NCBI GenBank assembly: GCA_002361095.1
Contig: DERU01000159.1
Location: 1,474-6,515, forward strand
Source of the DNA: Lachnospiraceae bacterium UBA3332
GTDB taxonomy: Bacteria; Bacillota; Clostridia; Lachnospirales; Lachnospiraceae
Direction: 5' to 3'
DNA length: 5,042 nt
This document shows positions 1 to 5,042 of this stretch, in pieces. Both the position numbers and the translations under genes were made by a program. The notes beneath the pieces are model-generated. The model was not told the DNA's origin, ran no database searches, and saw only the letters and a program-made list of their open reading frames with translations. How positions within the stretch are numbered: the first letter of the stretch is position 1; the number at the start of each line of letters is the position of its first letter.

Positions 1-31
1 AGCAACGGGGTCTTTGGCCCGTGCGGCATTC

Positions 32-62
32 GCCAAACGCCCGTGCATGCAGGGCGCTTGGC
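32..62. repeat. Imperfect 11-bp inverted repeat with palindromic loop
   Basis: The left arm GCCAAACGCCC (32-42) pairs with the right arm GGGCGCTTGGC (52-62), with one A/C mismatch at 37/57. The nine-base loop contains the palindrome TGCATGCA (44-51). No run of T follows on either strand, so this is not a standard intrinsic terminator. It could be an RNA hairpin, an operator, or part of a dispersed repeat. The sequence does not decide between these. Confidence 0.55.
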
Positions 63-83
63 CCATTGCTTGCGGGAATAAGT

Positions 84-106
84 GCGGCGGCCCAAACGGC
101 CGCCGC
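84..106. terminator. Perfect 9-bp GC hairpin, possible weak terminator
   Basis: GCGGCGGCC (84-92) and GGCCGCCGC (98-106) are exact reverse complements separated by the five-base loop CAAAC. All nine pairs are G-C, so the hairpin would be very stable in RNA. Only TAAACCCGAAGGGGG follows on the + strand, and the minus-strand side also lacks a U tract. If it ends transcription from an upstream gene it does so without the usual U run, so termination is an inference. The structure itself is directly visible. Confidence 0.35.
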
Positions 107-225
107 TAAACCCGAAGGGGGAAAGATAAAAAATTAAATCTTTATTGCGGGATTTGTGTCTGCGCGTCGCCTGCCACAAATTCGTAAGCCATGTATGGCA
201 TTGTGCAATAGAGCAGTGGGGAAAT

Positions 226-230
226 GAGGG
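226..230 (+). promoter_or_regulatory. Ribosome binding site that fixes the folA start
   Basis: GAGGG ends five bases before the ATG at 236, a normal Shine-Dalgarno spacing. The alternative in-frame ATG at 224 has only GGGG (218-221) two bases ahead of it, which is too close. Starting at 236 also gives the family N terminus MNLIVAVDQNWAIG without the extra MRDN. Confidence 0.7.
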
Positions 231-235
231 ACAAC

Positions 236-760
236 ATGAATCTGATTGTGGCGGTGGACCAAAACTGGGCCATTGGGCATAAAGGGGATTTGCTGGTGCG
301 GATACCGGCGGATCATAGGATGTTTTGGCAGGAAACGGCGGGAAAAGTGGTGGTGTTTGGCAGAAAAACCATGGATACGTTTCCGGGCGGGCGGCCGTTG
401 ACGGGGAGGACCTGTATAGTATTGACGGGTAATCCAGGGTATGTCTGCAGGGGAGCGGTGGCGGCGCATTCGATAAAGGAATTGCTGCGTTTGCTTGAGG
501 ACTATGACACGCGGGACGTTTATGTGATTGGCGGCGCCAGCGTGTATGCACAGCTTTTGCCTTACTGCGATACGGCGCATGTGACCAAGATCGATCACGT
601 ATATGAGGCGGATGCCGGATTTCCAAATTTGGACCAAGATCCCGATTGGGAAATTACGGCGGATAGTGAAGAACAGTTTTATTTTGATTTAACCTACCGT
701 TTTGTGCGGTATGACAGAAAAAAGCCGGGCTTGCATAACGGCGGCTGTGTGAATGTGTAA
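236..760 (+). CDS. folA: Dihydrofolate reductase
   Basis: This cytoplasmic enzyme reduces dihydrofolate to tetrahydrofolate with NADPH, supplying one-carbon carriers for thymidylate, purine and methionine synthesis; it is the target of trimethoprim. From the ATG at 236 it has 174 residues, slightly longer than the usual 160-170. Visible landmarks are the N-terminal strand and Met20-loop region (residues 1-25), the catalytic acid in IPAD (D26), F30 for substrate packing, the NADPH-binding GRKT (42-45), R58 in the GRT segment equivalent to the glutamate-binding arginine, the VIGGASVY nucleotide motif (97-104), and T117 in VTKID, equivalent to the conserved Thr near the active-site acid. The Met20-loop position that is Trp in E. 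coli is Val21 here. A 13-residue tail (about 162-174, rich in Gly and Asn) extends past the usual family end. An in-frame slippery heptamer lies at 718-724. The next gene starts 59 bp downstream on the same strand, so co-transcription is plausible. No thyA is visible next to it. Confidence 0.95.
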   Translation: MNLIVAVDQNWAIGHKGDLLVRIPADHRMFWQETAGKVVVFGRKTMDTFPGGRPLTGRTCIVLTGNPGYVCRGAVAAHSIKELLRLLEDYDTRDVYVIGGASVYAQLLPYCDTAHVTKIDHVYEADAGFPNLDQDPDWEITADSEEQFYFDLTYRFVRYDRKKPGLHNGGCVNV

Positions 761-805
761 CGGCGCGGTTCTGCTTAAAATTTTCGGTATTTTTACAGTA
801 TGGAT

Positions 806-811
806 AAAGGA
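806..811 (+). promoter_or_regulatory. Ribosome binding site of the SNF2 gene
   Basis: AAAGGA lies eight bases ahead of the ATG at 820 and supports that start. An out-of-frame ATG at 800 runs only 30 codons before stopping, so it is not the start of a gene. The AT-rich 775-800 stretch just upstream shows no clear promoter hexamers. Confidence 0.65.
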
Positions 812-819
812 AAAAGCGG

Positions 820-3800
820 ATGGAATGGGAGAAACAGTTTGACGCAGTGGCGCTTGGGAAGGGAAAAAATCTGTTCCGCAGCGGCAGGGTGACGGATGTA
901 AAACGGACGGAAAAGGAAATTACGGCCAGCGTGGGAGGGGTTCCCAGATGTGATGTCACAATCGGCATGCGGGGGGATATACCGGTGCGCATGCATTGTC
1001 AATGCCCCAAATTCAGGGGACGCAGCAATTGCGAGCATCTGGCGGCCGTTTTATATGCGGTATATAGCGATGAAGTGGAAAAAGAAAGGGCAAGGCAGGC
1101 GCAGGAGGAAGAGGCCCGCGCCCGGGAAGCGCAGCGTCAGGCGCAGCGGGCGGCGGCAATGCGCAGGGAGGCCGACAGGCAGAGAAGGCAGGCACAGGAG
1201 GAGAAAAAGAGGCGGGAGCAGGAGGAAAAGAGAAGGCAGGCCGAGGAGGAAAAGCGCAGACAGGCCGAGGAAGAAAAGCAGAGGAGGGAGGCCGAAGCGC
1301 AAAAAAGGCTGGAAGAGGAACGGAAGCGGCGGAAGGAAGAACAGGAACGGTTTTTAAAAAAGCTGGAAGAAGAGAATAGGAGACGGCAGGAACAGGAAGC
1401 GAAAAGGAAAGAGGAAGAGAACCGGAAACGGGAAGAGGAGAAGGCAATTTTGGAGGAACTGGAGAAAAAGGAGGGGGAGGAAGAAAAAAACGCGGCAGAG
1501 GACGGCTACTGCTATTTCGATTTTATCCGGCTGCGCAAAGCGCTGCGGATCTCGCCCAAAAGCGTGCGGGAGGGAAGGCAGCTGCTGCAAAACGATGCGG
1601 TAGCGCTGCAGCGCGTTGCGGACGGATTTACGGAAACCGGCAGGGATATGGCGGTGGAGGTGATTGCCGTCGGACGGGAAAAAAAGAAGGAATTTCCCAT
1701 CCGCATTACTTTTGACCGGGAAGATATCCTCCATGTCACCTGCGGCTGCGGGGAATGCTCGAAAAAGTATTGGAGCTGGTACAGCCTGGAGCGCAATTGT
1801 GGGTATGTGTCCGCCGCCATGGAACTTGCGGCCCGGTATATCAGACAGCATGGGATTGGGGACGCCACGGATAAGACGGCGGTTTATGTACTGCAGGCTT
1901 TTCAGCAAAAGCACGTGAGCCAGGTAATGGCCGTAACCGAACGCCAGGACGAAAGCCTGCGTCTGGAGCCGAGACTGCAGAAAAGTGACAATATGCTGCG
2001 TCTTTCTTTCCGGGTGGGCGCAGGCAAGCTGTTTGTGGTAAAGGATCTGTTTGCGTTTTGTGCAAACGTGCGCAATTCGGAGACGGCGGTCTATGGCAGC
2101 AGTACACAAATTAATCACCGTCTGGAGAACTTCACACAGGAAGGCAGGAGATGGTACGGCTTCATCAATAAGGTGATTCAGGAGGAAGAGCGGCTGGAAC
2201 AGCGGCTGGAGGAGAGTCTGCGCTATTCCTACCGGGGCAGCAGGCTTAACGCGCTGGAATTATACGGATGGCGTCTGGACCAGTTTTTTGAGATGGTGGG
2301 GGACGGGCATTTGGAGTATGAAGAGAAAACGATCCGGGAAAAGAAAAAGGCCCTGCTTTCCTGTCAGGAAGCGAATCCCCGCATTGCCGTACAGATTGAA
2401 CCGAACGTATCCGCAGGGACGGGAATATTCCATGGAATTTCGGTCAGCTGCCGGATGCCTGTGTTTTTTTATGGGGTGGGCAGCGCCTATTATGTGGAGC
2501 ATGAGACGCTTTTCCGGGTAAAAAGGGAATTTATGGAACGGATCCAGACGCTTGCGGACATATCCAGGGGCGGTAAGCTGGCCTTTAAGGTGGGACGCAG
2601 GCAGCTTTCGGAATTTTATTACTCCCTGCTTCCGGCGCTGGGAGACAGTGTGGAGATCGCGGAACAGGGGCAGGAGCAAATCCGGAAGTATTTGCAGCCG
2701 GAGGCGGCGTTTGTTTTTTACCTGGATGCGGAAAACGAAAATATGACCTGTCGTGTCCATGCTTTGTACGGGGATAAAGAAATTTCCGTGCTGGATCATT
2801 TGCGGGAAAAATCCCGGAGGGTGTTGGAACCTTTTCGGATGGAGGGAAGGGAACAGGAGATTCTTTACCGGGCGATGCAGTTGTTTCCGGAGGCCGATTT
2901 GGAGGCGGACGTTTTGCACTGCATGGGAGAGCAGGAGCGGATGTATGAGGTAATGGAGCATGGGGTGGATGAACTGGTGGCCCTTGGGGAGGTGCGCTGT
3001 ACCAACCGGTTCCGCAATATGAATCTGGTGCGCCGGGTGAAGGTGTCCGTTGGCGTTTCCGTGTCGGAAGGGCTTTTGGACCTGGATATTGGGACACAGG
3101 ACATCCCCCGGGAGGAACTTTTGGACATTTTGAAGAGTTACCGTACCAAACAGCGTTTTTACCGTCTCAAAAACGGGGACTTTTTAAATCTGGAAGACAG
3201 TTCCCTGCAAATGCTGCATGAAATGATGGAAACCCTGCATATTTCCGCGAAGGAATTTTTGAAGGGAAAGCTGCACCTCCCTGCATACCGCGCCCTGTAT
3301 ATGGACAAGCTGTTGGAAGAGAATGCGGATATTTACAATACCCGGGACAGCCGTTTTAAAAAGATGGTGAAAAATTTTAAAACCATCAGCGACGCGGATT
3401 TTGAGGAGCCCAAGTCCCTTTCCCACATTTTGCGGGGGTATCAGAAAAACGGCTTTAAGTGGTTAAAGACGTTGGAGGCGTATGGGTTCGGCGGTATTTT
3501 GGCGGACGATATGGGGCTGGGGAAAACCCTGCAGATGATTGCGGTGCTGCTGGCAGCAAAACAAGAGGGACAAAAAGGGACGAGTCTGATCGTCTCTCCG
3601 GCTTCGCTGGTGTACAATTGGGCGGAAGAACTGCGCCGTTTTGCCCCCGCGCTGCGGGTGGGAATCATAGCGGGCAGCCAGGAAGCGCGCCAGGAGAGGA
3701 TTGCGGACAGTGATTCCTATGACGTATTGCTGACTTCTTATGATCTGCTCAAAAGGGATATCGGCGGATATGAGGGAAAGCGGTTTTTGTATCATGTAAT

Positions 3801-4818
3801 TGATGAGGCGCAGTATATTAAAAACCATACGACGGCGGCTGCCAAGGCGGTGAAGGTTATACAGGGCAAATACCGCTTTGCCCTTACGGGAACGCCGATC
3901 GAGAACCGCCTGAGTGAACTGTGGAGTATTTTTGACTTTTTAATGCCCAGTTTTTTGTACGGTTACGACGTGTTCAAAAGGGAAATGGAGACGCCCATCA
4001 CGAAGGGGCAGGATCCGGATGCGCTTGGACGGCTGCAGAAAATGACGGGGCCGTTTATCCTGCGCAGGCTCAAGCAGGATGTGCTCAAAGACCTGCCGGA
4101 TAAACTGGAAGAAGTGCGCTATGTGCAGTTGGAGGAAGTCCAGCGCAAGGCTTACGACGCGCAGGTGGTACATATGCAGAACCAGCTGCATAGCCAGAGC
4201 GGGGAGGACTTTAACAAAAACCGGATGCAGATTTTGGCGGAACTGACCAGGCTGCGCCAGATTTGCTGTGATCCTTCCCTGTGTTTTGAAAATTACGGCG
4301 GGGAGTCTGCCAAGCGGGAGGCCTGCCTGGATTTGGTTGCAAGCGCCATCGACGGCGGGCATAAGATTTTGCTTTTTTCCCAGTTTACGTCCATGCTGGA
4401 AATTTTGCAGGAAAAGCTGGAGAAAGCGGGGATCGCTTACTATGTCATCACGGGGAATACCGATAAAGAAAAGCGGCTGCAGCTGGTCAACGCGTTCAAT
4501 ACGGACGCCACGCCCGTGTTTTTGATCTCCCTCAAAGCCGGGGGCGTGGGGTTAAACCTTACGGGGGCGGACGTGGTGATCCATTACGATCCGTGGTGGA
4601 ACCTGGCGGCGCAGGAACAGGCGACGGACCGGGCGCACCGCATCGGACAAACCAGGAAGGTAACGGTTTATAAGCTGATTGCCCGGCAGACGGTGGAGGA
4701 AAAAATACTGGCCTTACAGGAAACCAAGCAAAATCTGGCGGACAGTATCGTCAATGCCCAGATGGGACAGCTGGCCGGTATGACCAAGGAAGAACTTTTG
4801 GATTTGCTGACGGCATAG
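820..4818 (+). CDS. SWIM zinc-finger SNF2-family DNA helicase/translocase
   Basis: This is a large SNF2/HepA-type ATPase of 1332 residues, predicted to use ATP to translocate on double-stranded DNA or remodel protein-DNA complexes in the cytoplasm. Its substrate is unknown. Domains in order: SWIM zinc finger (residues about 10-82; CxCx8CxH with C60, C62, C71, H73); a highly charged helical segment (85-227); a second SWIM-like module (about 236-343; C308, C310, C327, Tyr329 in place of His); an SNF2-associated region (roughly 440-835, limits approximate); the ATPase core (about 870-1300). Core motifs: I DDMGLGKT (K902), Ia LIVSPASLVYNW (923-934), II DEAQ (995-998), III ALTGTPIENR (1021-1030), IV KILLFSQFTS (1182-1191), V LISLKAGGVGLNLTGA (1235-1250), DPWWN (1257-1261), VI QATDRAHRIGQ (1267-1277) with arginines R1271 and R1274. 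All catalytic motifs are intact, so it should be an active ATPase. It is longer than the roughly 1050-1150 residues I recall for relatives, apparently because of the charged insert. Family assignment is secure; the cellular role is not known. Confidence 0.95.
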   Translation: MEWEKQFDAVALGKGKNLFRSGRVTDVKRTEKEITASVGGVPRCDVTIGMRGDIPVRMHCQCPKFRGRSNCEHLAAVLYAVYSDEVEKERARQAQEEEARAREAQRQAQRAAAMRREADRQRRQAQEEKKRREQEEKRRQAEEEKRRQAEEEKQRREAEAQKRLEEERKRRKEEQERFLKKLEEENRRRQEQEAKRKEEENRKREEEKAILEELEKKEGEEEKNAAEDGYCYFDFIRLRKALRISPKSVREGRQLLQNDAVALQRVADGFTETGRDMAVEVIAVGREKKKEFPIRITFDREDILHVTCGCGECSKKYWSWYSLERNCGYVSAAMELAARYIRQHGIGDATDKTAVYVLQAFQQKHVSQVMAVTERQDESLRLEPRLQKSDNMLRLSFRVGAGKLFVVKDLFAFCANVRNSETAVYGSSTQINHRLENFTQEGRRWYGFINKVIQEEERLEQRLEESLRYSYRGSRLNALELYGWRLDQFFEMVGDGHLEYEEKTIREKKKALLSCQEANPRIAVQIEPNVSAGTGIFHGISVSCRMPVFFYGVGSAYYVEHETLFRVKREFMERIQTLADISRGGKLAFKVGRRQLSEFYYSLLPALGDSVEIAEQGQEQIRKYLQPEAAFVFYLDAENENMTCRVHALYGDKEISVLDHLREKSRRVLEPFRMEGREQEILYRAMQLFPEADLEADVLHCMGEQERMYEVMEHGVDELVALGEVRCTNRFRNMNLVRRVKVSVGVSVSEGLLDLDIGTQDIPREELLDILKSYRTKQRFYRLKNGDFLNLEDSSLQMLHEMMETLHISAKEFLKGKLHLPAYRALYMDKLLEENADIYNTRDSRFKKMVKNFKTISDADFEEPKSLSHILRGYQKNGFKWLKTLEAYGFGGILADDMGLGKTLQMIAVLLAAKQEGQKGTSLIVSPASLVYNWAEELRRFAPALRVGIIAGSQEARQERIADSDSYDVLLTSYDLLKRDIGGYEGKRFLYHVIDEAQYIKNHTTAAAKAVKVIQGKYRFALTGTPIENRLSELWSIFDFLMPSFLYGYDVFKREMETPITKGQDPDALGRLQKMTGPFILRRLKQDVLKDLPDKLEEVRYVQLEEVQRKAYDAQVVHMQNQLHSQSGEDFNKNRMQILAELTRLRQICCDPSLCFENYGGESAKREACLDLVASAIDGGHKILLFSQFTSMLEILQEKLEKAGIAYYVITGNTDKEKRLQLVNAFNTDATPVFLISLKAGGVGLNLTGADVVIHYDPWWNLAAQEQATDRAHRIGQTRKVTVYKLIARQTVEEKILALQETKQNLADSIVNAQMGQLAGMTKEELLDLLTA
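1072..1500 (+). repeat. Purine-rich low-complexity segment encoding a charged helix
   Basis: This part of the SNF2 gene encodes residues 85-227, made almost only of Glu, Arg, Lys, Gln and Ala. The coding strand is strongly purine-biased. Oppositely charged side chains spaced three to four residues apart, with few large hydrophobics before residue 164, fit a stable single alpha-helix better than a classical coiled coil. Leu, Phe and Ile become more frequent at 164-215, where coiled-coil pairing is possible. It probably acts as a rigid spacer between the two SWIM modules. The protein structure is inferred from composition. Confidence 0.75.
1198..1293 (+). repeat. Four 24-bp tandem repeats encoding charged octads
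   Basis: Residues 127-158 read as four consecutive octads: EEKKRREQ, EEKRRQAE, EEKRRQAE and EEKQRREA. The second and third are identical in protein and differ by a few bases in DNA, which points to duplication followed by drift. Each unit is 24 bp, so gain or loss of a unit keeps the reading frame. Confidence 0.8.
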
Positions 4819-4844
4819 GCGGGGACTGCCTTTTGCGGGTAACG

Positions 4845-4863
4845 GCGCATGCCTGGTATGCGC
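4845..4863 (+). other. Hairpin in the SNF2-argS gap
   Basis: GCGCATGC (4845-4852) pairs with GTATGCGC (4856-4863), giving an 8-bp stem including one G-U pair and a three-base loop, CTG. No T run follows, so it is not a standard terminator. It lies about 50 bases before the argS start and might be an mRNA-processing or leader structure. The gap is too short for a complete T-box leader. Confidence 0.45.
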
Positions 4864-4896
4864 ATGGAGCCACGCGGAAACGGGGATAAATAGGAT

Positions 4897-4903
4897 GGAG
4901 GAG
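4897..4903 (+). promoter_or_regulatory. Ribosome binding site of argS
   Basis: GGAGGAG lies eight bases ahead of the ATG at 4912. It is a strong Shine-Dalgarno match at good spacing and fixes the argS start. Confidence 0.8.
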
Positions 4904-4911
4904 AAAGTGTT

Positions 4912-5042
4912 ATGGAAAAATTTCTGGATCTGATTTCGGATGAGGTGAAAAAAGGTTTTGAACAGGCCGGTTATGACAGGGAGTTGGGACGGGTGACGGT
5001 TTCCAACCGTCCGGATTTGTGCGAGTACCAGTGTAACGGCGC
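4912..5042 (+). CDS. argS: Arginyl-tRNA synthetase, N-terminal fragment (runs off window)
   Basis: Only the first 43 complete codons and two further bases are present; the gene continues past the window. Arginyl-tRNA synthetase joins arginine to tRNA-Arg using ATP in the cytoplasm and is essential. The visible part is the start of the N-terminal additional domain, which in this family binds the D-loop/elbow of tRNA. An amphipathic first helix (residues 2-19) is followed by GRVTVSNRPDLCEYQCNG (26-43). The CEYQCNG stretch matches the place of GDYQANG in the E. coli enzyme and of the GDY..N motif in other ArgRS, and the VSNRPDLCEYQ form is what I recall from Clostridia enzymes. The HIGH and KMSKS catalytic motifs lie outside the window, so the call rests on the N terminus alone. 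It follows the SNF2 gene by 93 bp on the same strand. Confidence 0.85.
   Translation, partial: MEKFLDLISDEVKKGFEQAGYDRELGRVTVSNRPDLCEYQCNG

Larger units (their letters stand above)
1..235. other. Upstream non-coding region of folA with inverted repeats
   Basis: No recognisable gene is seen here. The three forward frames stop at 79-81, 107-109 and 135-137, and the short peptides they could encode up to the window edge resemble nothing I know. The longest, 44 codons in frame 3, could be the tail of an upstream gene, but its composition gives no support. The stretch holds two GC-rich inverted repeats, listed separately. It also holds an AT-rich patch at 122-146 in which AAAGAT (122-127) is mirrored by ATCTTT (138-143). 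That patch is the only A/T-rich DNA ahead of folA, so a promoter there is possible, but I could not pair a good -35 with a -10 hexamer. A weak inverted repeat, GCCAT-GT-ATGGC, lies at 188-199. Confidence 0.6.

Noticed and set aside
1..223. Tetrahydrofolate riboswitch upstream of folA
   Set aside because: I do not see the conserved junction sequences of the known THF riboswitch; the hairpins present are simple stem-loops.
224..235. Earlier in-frame ATG for folA at 224
   Set aside because: Its Shine-Dalgarno spacing is poor, while 236 has GAGGG five bases ahead and gives the normal DHFR N terminus.
755..766. 12-base exact repeat GTGTAACGGCGC at 755-766 and 5031-5042
   Set aside because: About one such pair is expected by chance in 5 kb, and the second copy is argS coding sequence.
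776..795. AT hairpin between folA and the SNF2 gene
   Set aside because: TAAAAT and ATTTTTA pair only weakly with A-T pairs and no GC stem, so there is no support for a terminator.
800..892. Out-of-frame ATG at 800 with a 30-codon frame
   Set aside because: It overlaps the SNF2 start, ends quickly, and has no Shine-Dalgarno site of its own.
1354..2961. Long open frames on the minus strand (1354-2118 and 2260-2961)
   Set aside because: They lie fully opposite the SNF2 coding sequence, have odd compositions rich in His, Pro and Phe, and match no family. They arise from the codon bias of the real gene.
820..4818. SNF2 protein as part of a phage-defence system
   Set aside because: Some defence systems include SNF2 helicases, but here no methylase, nuclease, phospholipase-D or other defence gene is adjacent, and both neighbours are housekeeping genes.
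4812..4834. Terminator after the SNF2 gene (GGCA ... TGCC then TTTT)
   Set aside because: The stem is only four pairs with an 11-base loop, and the T run is four bases.
4819..4911. T-box leader for argS
   Set aside because: The segment TGGAGCCACGCGG (4865-4877) faintly recalls the T-box core, but it does not match TGGNACCGCG and 93 bp is too short for a full leader.

Overview
This window looks like ordinary chromosome from a Gram-positive Clostridia-type bacterium, most likely of the Lachnospiraceae. Three things suggest this. The dihydrofolate reductase has Clostridia-like stretches (GKVVVFGRKT, DVYVIGGASVYAQLLPYCDT, FPNLDQDP). The SNF2 protein has the SWIM plus SNF2-associated layout common in Firmicutes. 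The first residues of the last gene resemble Clostridia arginyl-tRNA synthetases (VSNRPDLCEYQCNG). All three genes have purine-rich Shine-Dalgarno sites. This placement rests on recalled family resemblance, not on a search.

Layout, all genes on the + strand: (1) 1-235 is non-coding as far as can be seen. It holds two GC-rich inverted repeats (32-62 and 84-106) and an AT-rich patch (122-146). (2) 236-760 is folA, dihydrofolate reductase. (3) After a 59-bp gap, 820-4818 encodes a 1332-residue SNF2-family helicase/translocase. (4) After a 93-bp gap with a short hairpin (4845-4863), 4912-5042 is the 5' end of argS, cut by the window edge.

The SNF2 protein dominates the window. Its order is an N-terminal SWIM zinc finger (C60, C62, C71, H73), about 140 residues of almost pure Glu/Arg/Lys/Gln/Ala containing four octad repeats, a second SWIM-like module whose last zinc ligand is Tyr instead of His, a long SNF2-associated region, and a complete two-lobe SNF2 ATPase with DEAQ and a QATDRAHRIGQ motif VI.

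The genes could be co-transcribed: same strand, short gaps, no convincing terminator between them. Folate reduction, a DNA-dependent ATPase and tRNA charging do not form one pathway, so this looks like a housekeeping cluster. I see no mobile element, CRISPR array, RNA gene or defence island. The points most worth a second look are the split, duplicated SWIM module with a degenerate copy, the low-complexity helical segment between the copies, and in-frame A AAA AAG slippery heptamers that would give short N-terminal products if they work.
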